Positions 44,156 to 53,553 of a stretch of DNA of 64,000 bases are shown piece by piece. The stretch is from NCBI GenBank assembly GCA_019090455.1, contig JAHRWA010000016.1, positions 1-64,000 of the forward strand, given 5' to 3'. Positions within the stretch are counted from its first letter, which is position 1. Each line of letters begins with the position of its first letter. The position numbers and the translations under genes are program-made. The stretch is from Pseudomonadales bacterium (GTDB lineage: Bacteria; Pseudomonadota; Gammaproteobacteria; Pseudomonadales; DC-out160). The notes under the pieces were generated by a model, which saw nothing but the letters and a program-made list of their open reading frames with translations, was not told the origin of the DNA and searched no databases.

Positions 44156-45672
44156 CGGTAAGTTTTTTTTCTGCGGTCAACTTCCTTCGTCTATCCTCGT
44201 TTTTGACGCCTGTGTTTTCTCTTGTGTTTAGCCTGGTCTGGTCGTGTTCCTTATCCTGGTCAACGTCTGCTATCGCGGCTGACTCAGCAGAGTCGTCGAG
44301 AGAGGCAGCCTTGTTTGGAGGTGGAGAGGTTGGGGGTGAAGAGGAGCCTTATCAATTTGATGAAAATGCCTTGTTCAGTGAGGACGCTGTGATTCGTGAT
44401 CAAGTCGAAGAGTTCGCGGGAGAAGGAAAGGGTTCCATTGTGGATTTATTCGGACAAAAACTCAATGATGCAGACAACCGTCTAGACATCGGCGGTCAAT
44501 ATTATCATTCCAGTTTCTTATTATATTCCGAGCATAGTAGCATTGGTGAAAGCCGTATTAGCCATACCGGTGTCGTTGATATTTATTTTGATGCGCAACT
44601 GGAAGATGATGTTCGTTTTTTCTATCAGCAAAAGGTCGTGCATTCCTTTGATGCGGGTGAAAGCCCCATATTATTGTTTCTGTCGCAATTCAGTGGCGAT
44701 AGCCCGGTAGATCAGTTGTGGTTAAAGTTTAAAGTCAAAAACAAGTACTTTGTCACACTCGGGAAACAACCGACGAAGTGGGGTAGCGGTTTGGTCTGGC
44801 AGCCCACGGATTTTCTCAATGCACAAAAGTTTAATCCCCTGGAACTCATTGATCAGCGTCTCGGTGTCAGTTTGTTGAAAGTCGAATACCCTATTAGCAA
44901 CAGAGGAATCAACTTGTATAGCGTATTACAGGTAAATGATGCGAATCAGGTGCAAGACTTGGGTTGGTTATGGCGAGCGGAATTTCTGACAGAGGTGGGA
45001 GAGTATGCCATTTCATTAGCCGCAAAAAATAATGATGCGTTAAAAGTGGGTTTTGATCTGTCTCGTGGTCTAGGTCCCGTGGATCTTCGTTTTGATATGG
45101 CCGTTATTCATGATGATCATCAACCTTTTTATGAGGGGGAGTTTAATTTTGCTGATGGGCTGTTGCAAACGCCGACGGTAGTGGATCGAAGAGATGAATG
45201 GATGCCTCAAGTTTCAACAGGGTTTCTATACAGCCGATCGTTTAAAGAAGATTATCATTATATTTTAACCGTTGAATATTTATATAATGATTTGGGTTAT
45301 GACAATAGCGAATTGTTAAGTTGGTCTATTATTAATAGCTTGATTCCCAATGGGGGGTCGTTCAGTCCTCTTTATTATAGTCAAGAATATGTGACTATCG
45401 GTTCAATGATAACGGGGTTTGGCGCGGATAATGATGTTAGCGTTAACGTGTTGGTGATAGGGAATTTGAGTGATGGTTCTGGCGTCGTACAGGGGGTTTA
45501 TAGTGCACAGCCTTTTAGAGATTTAGGCGTCTCGTTTTCGGTAGGTTGGTTTTTTGGAGGCGATGGTACCTTTCGACCTGATGTTGCACTATTGGATACG
45601 ACCTTACTCGAAGGGATTAATTTGAACTTGCCCCGATATTCTACCGAGGTGCAGTTGCGAGTTAAGTTTTAG
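44152..45672 (+). CDS. Predicted outer-membrane beta-barrel protein of the ABC cassette
   Basis: This 506-residue protein starts GTG, overlapping the LolA-like gene by 4 bp. It has a signal region (FSLVFSLVWSCSLSWSTSAIA) and an acidic, Gly-rich linker (EVGGEEEPYQFDENALF). The body of alternating strands runs to a terminal STEVQLRVKF, the aromatic end expected of an outer-membrane barrel. KYFVTLGKQPTKWGSGLVW and FGADNDVSVNVLVIG are representative strands. I do not recognise a specific family. In context it is the natural outer-membrane acceptor or exit for whatever the ABC-LolA-like route moves. Confidence 0.75.
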   Translation: MTVSFFSAVNFLRLSSFLTPVFSLVFSLVWSCSLSWSTSAIAADSAESSREAALFGGGEVGGEEEPYQFDENALFSEDAVIRDQVEEFAGEGKGSIVDLFGQKLNDADNRLDIGGQYYHSSFLLYSEHSSIGESRISHTGVVDIYFDAQLEDDVRFFYQQKVVHSFDAGESPILLFLSQFSGDSPVDQLWLKFKVKNKYFVTLGKQPTKWGSGLVWQPTDFLNAQKFNPLELIDQRLGVSLLKVEYPISNRGINLYSVLQVNDANQVQDLGWLWRAEFLTEVGEYAISLAAKNNDALKVGFDLSRGLGPVDLRFDMAVIHDDHQPFYEGEFNFADGLLQTPTVVDRRDEWMPQVSTGFLYSRSFKEDYHYILTVEYLYNDLGYDNSELLSWSIINSLIPNGGSFSPLYYSQEYVTIGSMITGFGADNDVSVNVLVIGNLSDGSGVVQGVYSAQPFRDLGVSFSVGWFFGGDGTFRPDVALLDTTLLEGINLNLPRYSTEVQLRVKF

Positions 45673-45750
45673 GGTACTGTTAAGATTGTTGCTGAATGAT
45701 AAATGCTAGTCGGTTAGTAACAGGGCTATCTTTGCCCATTCTCAATCGAA

Positions 45751-46302
45751 TTACATTCCAGATGAAACGTGATGATTGTAGAGGTGATCTAAGTCGAGTA
45801 TGTAGATCATTTTATCGTTGACAGAACAGGCTGATTGAATGCTGCTAGAAAAGGGTAATGACAGCTCATCCGGTAGCTGTGAAAAGGAAGAATCTTGTAT
45901 GCTTGTTTTTTCAATTGAATCAACAGTAAAACCAATATGATTCACACCCTCGCTTTTATCTAAGAATTTCAAAACCATTATTTTTTTGATGGAACTGTGG
46001 CTACCAGAGGTTCCAAGATCAATAACGGGTAGTATTTTTTGTCTCCAGTAAATCACTTCATTACAAAATGAGGGGGCAAGGGGGATAGCGTGTCGCGTAG
46101 CCTCTCCCAATAGTTCAGAAACCTGATGTATTGAGACGGCTAAGGTGATTTCCTTATTGAGATGTAATAGCCAGCAGTCTGTTTTTATGGTGGATGATGT
46201 GGGGGAGGTTGCTCCAAGGTCAGTTCCATTGAGGTTAGATAGATTGGGGCCAGAAACATTGGGGTTAGAAACTTTGGTATTTGTAACCAGGTCACTTAAC
46301 AT
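45751..46302 (-). CDS. CheW-like adaptor with Asn/Ser-rich N-terminus
   Basis: This 183-residue protein has a low-complexity N-terminus with repeated NPNVSGPNLSNLNG-type units, then a CheW domain (TDCWLLHLNKEITLAVSIHQ, IYWRQKILPVIDLG, HIGFTVDSIEKTS). CheW couples receptors to the CheA kinase. It is the last gene of the chemosensory operon and one of three CheW-type proteins in it. Confidence 0.85.
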   Translation of the reverse strand: MLSDLVTNTKVSNPNVSGPNLSNLNGTDLGATSPTSSTIKTDCWLLHLNKEITLAVSIHQVSELLGEATRHAIPLAPSFCNEVIYWRQKILPVIDLGTSGSHSSIKKIMVLKFLDKSEGVNHIGFTVDSIEKTSIQDSSFSQLPDELSLPFSSSIQSACSVNDKMIYILDLDHLYNHHVSSGM

Positions 46303-46304
46303 TA

Positions 46305-46763
46305 CTAATTATCCTTAACTAATGGTAGAGGGGCCTGCTGATGCAAGTAGGTGGCGAGATGGCTGGCATCAGTAAGGCAATGTAAGTTCGGTTCCCGAAA
46401 GAGAACACCAAGTATTGGTGAATCAGCATTATTCATTAAAGGGGGGAGCTGTTTGAATTCGCTCTCTTCGTATTGAATGTTGGTAACTTGATCGCAGGCT
46501 AGAGCAAACCGCATCTGCGGTTTTGATTCCGGAGTAATAAAGGCAAAAACCTGACGGTCCGGCTCAGGTGTCTGCTCAGCCAATACTGGATTGGGTATTA
46601 AATTCTCTGAGATATGAAATATCGGCCAATCCAATTTAAGAGCAGATATATCTACCGTAGCATCTGAATTCGATTCAACGGTAGAAATATCCCTGTGGGG
46701 AAATAGCAGCGATAATTTTCCAATATTAATACAGGCTAAACTGTTTTGTTTTGACTGGTACAT
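46305..46763 (-). CDS. Divergent CheW-like protein
   Basis: This 152-residue protein keeps the CheW outline (SLACINIGKLSLLFPHRDI, FALACDQVTNIQ, PILGVLFREPNLHCLTDASH) but lacks the usual G-x-I-x-x-R-G-x-x-V-P-V-x-D segment. It sits between the CheA-like kinase and the last CheW gene, 10 bp after the first and 2 bp before the second. In Chp-type operons the corresponding slot is taken by ChpC or another CheW-like adaptor, which is the best comparison. Confidence 0.7.
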   Translation of the reverse strand: MYQSKQNSLACINIGKLSLLFPHRDISTVESNSDATVDISALKLDWPIFHISENLIPNPVLAEQTPEPDRQVFAFITPESKPQMRFALACDQVTNIQYEESEFKQLPPLMNNADSPILGVLFREPNLHCLTDASHLATYLHQQAPLPLVKDN

Positions 46764-46773
46764 GAGTTCTACA

Positions 46774-49700
46774 CTAGTGAATAGGTTGATCGGAAGCAGG
46801 CTTTTGAATTAAACGGTCAACCAAATCTAATAGATCTGATTCGGTATAGGGTTTCGTTAAATAGTAATCGACGCCGCTTTGAACCGCGAGTTCTCGGTGT
46901 TTTCGTGTAGACCGGGAAGTAATCATCACTACAGGAACGCTTTGTAAACGTTCTGATTTTTTGACATAGGATGATAATTCCAGTCCATTCATACGAGGCA
47001 TCTCCATGTCAGTCAATATGACGTCGGGTATCGTCGATTCGAGTAATGTAACGGCATAGACGCCGTCCTGTGCCTGTAGTGTTTTATAGCCCATGTCATT
47101 CATCAAATGCTCCAATGAGCGACGTACGCTAAAGGAATCATCGACGATAAGTACTGTTTTTTGCGCTTCAAAGGTATCCGGCTTGTGAACATCAACTTCG
47201 TAATTGGTTGAATGAGACTGATGCTCCGCATTCAATATTAGTGAAATAATATCTAACACAGGAATGAGTTTACCGTCAGCTGTGATCGCAACACCGTCAA
47301 CTCCGCGAGAGCTTTTGATATGGTGTCCCATGGGCTTTATGATGATTTCTTGGTTGCCTTGAATACTGTCGACGGCTAAGGCAACAATCGTGTTACCCAC
47401 ATCGATGAGTAAAATTGGCAGGCTATCAATGGTAATGTGCTGTTTGTTTAAATGGCTATTTTCACCATATATTACACTTCCCATCGTTAGCAGAGGATAA
47501 ACCACATCGTTATATCGGTATCCATACTCCTCTTGAGTCCCGTGTTTAACCACTTCACCAGAATGCGGATGCAGTAATTGTATTAGCTGTTGACTGGGAA
47601 TAGCATAGCGTTCGTAGTTGAGCGAAACGATAATTGCATGGGTCGACAGGTGAGAAAGAGGCACATATAGGCGTATTGTGGTTCCTTCATTCGGCAGGCT
47701 AGTGATATCAATTTTTCCGTTGAGGCTTTTTATGCTGCTGTTGACTACGTCTAGGCCCACGCCTCGCCCGGATAGTTGATCGACTTTATCTCGAGTGGTA
47801 AACCCTTGGGCGAGAATTAGGTTGATACACTGTTGTTGATCTAAATTCTGTTCCTGTGTTATTAGACCTTTACTCAAGGCGATGTTACGGATTGACTCAG
47901 CGTTAATACCTTGTCCATCATCAGTGCATTCTATGCAGATATTGTTGCCTGATTGCTTGAAAACGATATTGATGTTGCCCTGATCCGGTTTTCCCAAATC
48001 AAATCTCTGTTCAGCATTTTCAATACCATGATCAATTGCATTTCGAATGATGTGCATGAGAGGATCCGTTAACGCGGAAAGGATCTCTTCATCAACTGAA
48101 AGATTATTGTCGATGATATTCAGTATGACCGGCTTTGCCGTGATACGTGCTGCATGACGCACACAGCGTTGTAGTCGAGATTGAATCGATTTGACAGAGA
48201 TCATCTTGGTCGACTTGGCCAGATATTGTAGATCTTTATTGAGTTGTAGATGTTTTACGAAAAGTGAGTCCAGGTGAATAAGCTGTTCTTGCATGTCGAT
48301 ATTTAATTCGCGACTGTCTATTACCGTCTCAATGAAGCTATGTACCGTTCCATGAATTTCGCTGTATTGATCCAGTTCCATAGAGTCGAACGCATCGGTA
48401 GATTGTGCGTTCTGAGTCATGCGTTTTGTAGAAGAAGATAATGATTTAATGTCGACAATTTTTTCTAATTCAAAACGATGCTCCTGAATTTTTTCATCCT
48501 GAGTGAGTTGGTTTTTAGCTTTAAGCATCATGCTTTTGACTTGTTCCCGTGTTTGAATCAGTGAAATTGTCATTTCTTCTACTATTTCAAATAGTGATTC
48601 AATCGTTTTAGCCGGTACTTGAATTACGTTTTCATGCTCAGTGGTATTATTGCTCTGGTCCTTATCCTGGGTGCTAAGGGCTTCGTTAGGAGTTGATTCC
48701 TCGTTTGGATGGAGAAGTTCTGTCCTCTCAGCTGTGTGTTCCAGTGAGGTGACTTCTGATGAAGTGTCTTCAACTAATTGAGTCTCAGCTTCTTGTATTA
48801 AATCGGGTTGAGATATAGCAGGTTGAGATATAATAGGTTGAGATATAGCGGGTTTAGTGATGTCCGACTGAGTCGACGTCGAGTCGATGGTCCCATTGAT
48901 GTGATTAAGAAGTTGCTGCAATAGGTGTTGAGCATTATTTGGCAGATCGCTGTTTCCCGCGAGATGATCAACCATGGATTCGATGCAGTCGGCGGACTCC
49001 TCTAACAGCTCGTTTAGCGATGCGTTGAGTCTATCGGGGTTGTCGTGTAGAGCTTCCAATATATCTTCTAGATAATGAGCCATATTGGCTACGCCAAATA
49101 TGCCTACGATATTGGCAGAGCCTTTGATTGAGTGGGTCAGTCGCTGCGCTGTTTTCAAGAGGCTGGATAGATCTCCGCCATGACGGATTAATGCAATACA
49201 ATTGCTTAATTCGGTAGTTTGATGAGGAACGTCATGTAGGAATGCAGTGACTAATTCAGGATGCACCTCATCTGATAGCATGACGGAAACATCAGCTTCA
49301 CTGGCTAACTGTTTGGTTGGCTCCTCTGGATTGTCTTCTTCTATTTCAACGCTAGCTTCACTCAGTAAGCGAATGAGAGTGTGTGATTCTTGTTCGTGAT
49401 GAGGATAGTCCCACGAAGAGTTTTCACAATGAGTCGCAATGTCGATTATATGCTGGTCGAGATTCTCTTGTGATCCTCCTATGCTAGAAAGCAGGCCAAT
49501 TATTTTCCCCGGTAATACTGAAAATAGTTCAAATTGAATGGCTCGCTTGTCATCATTATTCTCTATCGATGGGGTGTTGATTGTTGAGGTATTGAATGTT
49601 GAGGTGTCATCATCTGAGGTGTCCATGGTGGGTGTGTCAATTGCTGACATGTTGCGACTGACAAAATCACACAGATGAGCTATCCCATTTATGTCTAAAA

Positions 49701-50367
49701 TTTCTGCAGTACTGTGAATTCTATCGATATGAGAAAGGTATCTTTTCTTGGGCGCAAGTGGGGGAGGCACTGAAGAATCGAGCTGACTATCTGGCGGAGA
49801 GAAAATGTCAAATAGAAGCTCATCCAGTTGGCCTTCAATTGCAGCTAACTCATCGATAAACAGCTGAGTAGGATCATTTGGGTTCGAGAGAGTGCGTGTT
49901 TGGGTTTCTTGAGATTGCTGTGAGTTAGATTGCTCTGATATAGAAGGTTCTGTATTCGTTAGACCTGACTCTCGTGAATTTGGGATAGGAAAAAGTGAGT
50001 TGATCCAAACGACTCTCATATCTTCAGGGAAAACGTCAGTGATTTTCTTCGCTAAATCTCGGTCGTCTGGTGAGCGCAAGTAGGAGATTAAGTTGGTACT
50101 CCATGCTGCTAGCTCACGCGTCTTTTGTGGAGATAAGAAAATTTCGTCTTGTTGGCAATCAATAAAGCGATCAATATACTCTTTGCAAATCTCACCCATG
50201 GTTTGAAATTCGATAATTTCAGCCGCCATTGCGAGGTCGTCAATGGACGCTCGGCAACTTTGAATTTCGATAGGGCTGGAGTTGTGCGCTTGCAGCGACG
50301 TGCTTAAGTCATCTAGCGTTGAAGATGCGATGTCACTAAATGCCCTTAATTGATCAGCACTAGGCAT
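46774..50367 (-). CDS. ChpA-like hybrid chemosensory histidine kinase
   Basis: This 1197-residue CheA-type kinase has a receiver domain. The N-terminal 400 residues contain degenerate Hpt-like helices. The one canonical Hpt has H412 (RLTHSIKGSAN). After a Gln/Thr-rich linker come the dimerisation region, the HATPase (N-box HIIRNAIDHGIE near 776, G1 DDGQGIN near 817, G2 GRGVGLDVV near 868), a CheW-like domain (910-1045) and a C-terminal receiver with D1076-D1077, phosphoacceptor D1120 and K1172. Pseudomonas ChpA has up to eight phosphotransfer sites; here only one looks active. Its likely targets are the two PilG/PilH-like receivers at 54141-55270. Confidence 0.93.
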   Translation of the reverse strand: MPSADQLRAFSDIASSTLDDLSTSLQAHNSSPIEIQSCRASIDDLAMAAEIIEFQTMGEICKEYIDRFIDCQQDEIFLSPQKTRELAAWSTNLISYLRSPDDRDLAKKITDVFPEDMRVVWINSLFPIPNSRESGLTNTEPSISEQSNSQQSQETQTRTLSNPNDPTQLFIDELAAIEGQLDELLFDIFSPPDSQLDSSVPPPLAPKKRYLSHIDRIHSTAEILDINGIAHLCDFVSRNMSAIDTPTMDTSDDDTSTFNTSTINTPSIENNDDKRAIQFELFSVLPGKIIGLLSSIGGSQENLDQHIIDIATHCENSSWDYPHHEQESHTLIRLLSEASVEIEEDNPEEPTKQLASEADVSVMLSDEVHPELVTAFLHDVPHQTTELSNCIALIRHGGDLSSLLKTAQRLTHSIKGSANIVGIFGVANMAHYLEDILEALHDNPDRLNASLNELLEESADCIESMVDHLAGNSDLPNNAQHLLQQLLNHINGTIDSTSTQSDITKPAISQPIISQPAISQPDLIQEAETQLVEDTSSEVTSLEHTAERTELLHPNEESTPNEALSTQDKDQSNNTTEHENVIQVPAKTIESLFEIVEEMTISLIQTREQVKSMMLKAKNQLTQDEKIQEHRFELEKIVDIKSLSSSTKRMTQNAQSTDAFDSMELDQYSEIHGTVHSFIETVIDSRELNIDMQEQLIHLDSLFVKHLQLNKDLQYLAKSTKMISVKSIQSRLQRCVRHAARITAKPVILNIIDNNLSVDEEILSALTDPLMHIIRNAIDHGIENAEQRFDLGKPDQGNINIVFKQSGNNICIECTDDGQGINAESIRNIALSKGLITQEQNLDQQQCINLILAQGFTTRDKVDQLSGRGVGLDVVNSSIKSLNGKIDITSLPNEGTTIRLYVPLSHLSTHAIIVSLNYERYAIPSQQLIQLLHPHSGEVVKHGTQEEYGYRYNDVVYPLLTMGSVIYGENSHLNKQHITIDSLPILLIDVGNTIVALAVDSIQGNQEIIIKPMGHHIKSSRGVDGVAITADGKLIPVLDIISLILNAEHQSHSTNYEVDVHKPDTFEAQKTVLIVDDSFSVRRSLEHLMNDMGYKTLQAQDGVYAVTLLESTIPDVILTDMEMPRMNGLELSSYVKKSERLQSVPVVMITSRSTRKHRELAVQSGVDYYLTKPYTESDLLDLVDRLIQKPASDQPIH
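48806..48850 (-). repeat. 15-bp tandem repeat in the kinase linker
   Basis: Three consecutive 15-bp units (48806-48820, 48821-48835, 48836-48850) and a degraded fourth encode AISQP/IISQP repeats in the linker after the Hpt domain. It is an in-frame coding repeat, probably length-variable. Confidence 0.85.
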
Positions 50368-50379
50368 AGTAATCTCCTT

Positions 50380-52224
50380 TTATGACGCTTTTTTCTCTTC
50401 ATTAATAGGCACTACGTTATTAGGTAAAGTAAAGGTGCCTACTGATTCGAGGAGATTATTCGACAGCGTTACAAGGCTATGCGTATTGCTACTTTGTTGT
50501 TGTAGCTCCGTATCCGTTTCTTTTGTTTTTTCCTGAATGCCGTGTGCTTCTACCTTCAACCGCTCATTGAGTTTCGCTTGTTGCAGAGATCGTTCCGCAA
50601 TTTTTGCAACGGCTAGGGCAAGGTTATTCGTTTTTTCTTGTGTTTCTTGCATCATTTGACCGGCTTGAACTGCTCGGTCGGATCCACTAACCACTTGGCT
50701 AATGGATTCGTTCATTGTTGCCATGGTTTCTTGCGTTTCATTCTGAATATTACTGACCAGTGCCGCAATTTGAGATGTCGCATTTCGTGAGCTTTCTGCT
50801 AACCGCTGTACTTCGTCTGCTACCACCGCAAATCCGCGACCGGCTTCACCCGCGGCAGCGGCGTGCATGCTGGCATTGAGTGCGAGTATGTGAGTTCTTT
50901 CAGCGATGTTATTGATTAAGTCCACGATAACGCTGATTTCCTGAGAACGTTCACCCAATCGCTTTATCCGTTTTTCCGTTTCGCTGATGGTTCCACGAAT
51001 TTCATCCATTCCTTTTACAGTACTCGTCACCGCTTCAAATGCTTTGTCCGATGAGTTTGAAGCATCGTCGGCCATGCTGTTGCAGCTCTTAGAAAGTTTA
51101 GCAATGATGTTCATTGTTTTTGATGCATTCTCAAGACGCTCGATGGTGGTGTTAACCATTGAACGTTCTGATTCGGCGACCTTGGAGACTTTGTCTCCCT
51201 GACGTTTTACGTTTGAGGCATTGAATTCGACCTTTTCTGCTATGGAGAGTATGTCATTGAGTACTTTAGCTGTCTCCATGGATACAAGGTTCATTGCATC
51301 GGCAACAGGACCTGTTATGTCTTCACTCACGGGTATAGTGACAGTAAGATCTTTTTCACTCATTTGTGATGTGGCTTCTAGCAAACGAATAATCGAGTTG
51401 TTGAGTTCTTCGTTTTCTTTTTCCGTTTCTACCAGTGTTGCAACTTTATCATCGAGTAATGTGTCTAGTGCGTTAGAGAGTTTAGCTAACTCGTCAGTAC
51501 CTTGAAGGTGGGTTCTCGCATCGAAGTCACCAAGGGTTATCGTTTCCACTGTGGATACAACCTTTGAAATAGGCGTTGTGATAGAGGTTCGTATTGATGA
51601 TCCCAATGCAACAGCGATACCAATGCCTAGCGCCACAAACAGGAGGCTCAAGGAGATAAATGCTAGTTGGTAAGTTTGAAATTGATTAAAATCGGCTTCT
51701 GCTATGGTTTCTAAATCTTGGATTGATTTTTGAAGTTCCATCGTGAGAGGTAATATCATTAAGTTAAAATCGTTGAGCATAAATAAGGATAGGTTTCCTC
51801 GGTTTTGACTTTTTCCTAATGCAATTATCTCATCGATTGCGCTGTAGAAAAGAGTGAGACTTTGGGAGTATTGCGCCTCAACCTGTGCTCTTTCATCCTT
51901 GTCGTATGACTGTAGTAGGGTGTCCCAACTCGCATGAAATGATTGTAGGTTGTTGTTGATCGTTTTGTTAGTCTCAACCCAGGTTGATGTTCCTCGGCTG
52001 AGATTGTTGATGGGAACCACAAACTCCTGGTTCATTTTGTTATATATTTCGCTCAATGAGGCGCTGTATTGAATATCCCGATGGAACTTGTTTGTCGTGA
52101 TAGAAGCAGAGCCTAGACCGGAAGCCATTAAGACCCCGGTGAGTATTAAAATTGAGGTCATGGTAGAAACGAGTATGAACAAACGTTTACTAATATCGAT
52201 TTGACTTAAATAATGAGTGAACAT
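50380..52224 (-). CDS. PilJ-like methyl-accepting chemotaxis protein
   Basis: This 614-residue receptor has TM1 (about residues 13-36), a helical periplasmic domain of about 150 residues, TM2 (186-208) and a HAMP domain. A second HAMP-like segment (MSEKDLTVTIPVSEDITGPV) resembles PilJ. The signalling tip spans about 438-475 (INNIAERTHILALNASMHAA then AAGEAGRGFAVVADEVQRLA). No CheR or CheB gene is in the operon and no CheR-docking pentapeptide is at the C-terminus, so methylation may be absent or supplied in trans. The solute-binding protein encoded just upstream could present ligand to its periplasmic domain. Confidence 0.93.
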   Translation of the reverse strand: MFTHYLSQIDISKRLFILVSTMTSILILTGVLMASGLGSASITTNKFHRDIQYSASLSEIYNKMNQEFVVPINNLSRGTSTWVETNKTINNNLQSFHASWDTLLQSYDKDERAQVEAQYSQSLTLFYSAIDEIIALGKSQNRGNLSLFMLNDFNLMILPLTMELQKSIQDLETIAEADFNQFQTYQLAFISLSLLFVALGIGIAVALGSSIRTSITTPISKVVSTVETITLGDFDARTHLQGTDELAKLSNALDTLLDDKVATLVETEKENEELNNSIIRLLEATSQMSEKDLTVTIPVSEDITGPVADAMNLVSMETAKVLNDILSIAEKVEFNASNVKRQGDKVSKVAESERSMVNTTIERLENASKTMNIIAKLSKSCNSMADDASNSSDKAFEAVTSTVKGMDEIRGTISETEKRIKRLGERSQEISVIVDLINNIAERTHILALNASMHAAAAGEAGRGFAVVADEVQRLAESSRNATSQIAALVSNIQNETQETMATMNESISQVVSGSDRAVQAGQMMQETQEKTNNLALAVAKIAERSLQQAKLNERLKVEAHGIQEKTKETDTELQQQSSNTHSLVTLSNNLLESVGTFTLPNNVVPINEEKKAS

Positions 52225-52273
52225 GTTTTTGTCCTGAGTTCAGTGAGTACGGCTTTAGGTTAAGTGATAGGGT

Positions 52274-53515
52274 CTAGATGGCTTGTTTCCAGTCTTCTTT
52301 GTTTAATGTGGCGTACTCCCCATTTCGGTAATAGATCATGGTGACCAGTTTCGATCCTTGATTCCCATTGTTGAAATTTAACTTAACACCACCCAGATCA
52401 AATCTTTTCCCTTCGATAGCGGATAAAAAGTTTTCTCTGGTGATTTCTCCTTTGATATTTCTTAATGCGCTCAGTAACATTTTACCGACTAGAAAGCCTT
52501 CAAGTGTGACATAGCCGTAGTCGTTTTTGAGGACCTCTCTGGCTTCATTGAGTATGGGTAAGTCATCATCTAGGTTGGGTACAACTTGAGTCATGACAAC
52601 GCCTTCGGTTACGCCAAACTCGTTGAGTACTGATTTAAGATTGTTGGCACCAGTAAAAGAAACGGCACTTACAATCCAGTGATCTCCTTTATAGCGAGAA
52701 TACCCAGCAAACCGTCCAATAGCGTTATAGGTTCCAACGGAGACGATTAGCTTGCATTTAACCTTCTGCTCTTTTTCCCAATTTTTTAGTGAATCGTATC
52801 CCGGTTTTGAATTGAGCGTGTTGCGTTGATAAACGCCTATGGGGCCTATGTTGTTTCTAGCAGGATTATCTCCTTCCATCGCTAGAACCTGATTGAGCAG
52901 TTTTATGATGTGTTTTGAACCCTTAGTACTGGCGATTGCTTGCTTGATACCGGCAACGCCCGCCATTCCATACGCGTCGTTTTGTACATAGGCACAAATC
53001 TCACTGGCATCCATCCCGGAGCTTAATGCGGAATCAATAACAGCAGCGGTTTCTTGCACATAGCTTGCCCGATAGTTTATGACGTTACCCACACCGGGTC
53101 GTAATAAGCCAGCTCCTGTGAAAAACCCCACAGCTGGTACATTATTTTTAGCCAGCAGAGGTAGAGAAACCTTTGCGGTGGGTGTGCCGACATTGCCGAG
53201 CATTAAGAAAATACCGTCGTCAATGAGAGATTCGGTTGCTCTAATTGTTAGTGGAGGGGAATAGGAATCGTTTCGGGTAAGATAATCAATACGCTTACCT
53301 CGAACTAGCTGCCCTTTAAGTGCAGCCAATATTCCCTTCCTCATATTCAAGCCCAGCCCTTTGGATTGTCCTTCGATATCAAGAACGCCGCCAATGCGTA
53401 TGCTGGTTTTTGTTATTCCTGTTTCTTGCGCAGGGCTTTGGATACAAAAAAGAAGAAGAACCATCGGGATAGCGTATCGAAACTTGTATTTAATATTGGA
53501 AGTGTTTTTATTCAT
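52274..53515 (-). CDS. LivK-type periplasmic solute-binding protein
   Basis: This protein of about 413 residues has a signal peptide (YAIPMVLLLFCIQSPAQE) and a type I periplasmic-binding fold (Peripla_BP_6). TKTSIRIGGVLDIEGQSKGL, LIDDGIFLMLGNVGTPTAKV, VPAVGFFTGAGLLRPG and NDAYGMAGVAGIKQA are typical. This class binds branched-chain amino acids, amides, urea or short aliphatic acids; the ligand is not predictable. There is no ABC permease or ATPase beside it. It lies within a chemosensory operon, so sensing rather than uptake is likely. The ATG at 53515 gives a normal signal peptide; one at 53554 overlaps the CheW stop as TAATG. Confidence 0.88.
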   Translation of the reverse strand: MNKNTSNIKYKFRYAIPMVLLLFCIQSPAQETGITKTSIRIGGVLDIEGQSKGLGLNMRKGILAALKGQLVRGKRIDYLTRNDSYSPPLTIRATESLIDDGIFLMLGNVGTPTAKVSLPLLAKNNVPAVGFFTGAGLLRPGVGNVINYRASYVQETAAVIDSALSSGMDASEICAYVQNDAYGMAGVAGIKQAIASTKGSKHIIKLLNQVLAMEGDNPARNNIGPIGVYQRNTLNSKPGYDSLKNWEKEQKVKCKLIVSVGTYNAIGRFAGYSRYKGDHWIVSAVSFTGANNLKSVLNEFGVTEGVVMTQVVPNLDDDLPILNEAREVLKNDYGYVTLEGFLVGKMLLSALRNIKGEITRENFLSAIEGKRFDLGGVKLNFNNGNQGSKLVTMIYYRNGEYATLNKEDWKQAI

Positions 53516-53553
53516 GACGAAATTCCAGTTTAAAATTGAGAGAGTGTTGAGCA

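Noticed and set aside
48806-48850. Short regular repeats as a CRISPR-like array
   Set aside because: Units are contiguous without spacers and are in frame in the kinase linker (ISQP repeats). The same holds for the VEET repeats at 29351-29429.
52274-53515. LivK-type protein as part of an amino-acid ABC importer
   Set aside because: No permease or ATPase is adjacent, and the gene is embedded in a chemosensory operon. The ABC genes at 38988-43302 are of the FtsX/LolCDE type, which does not use such proteins.
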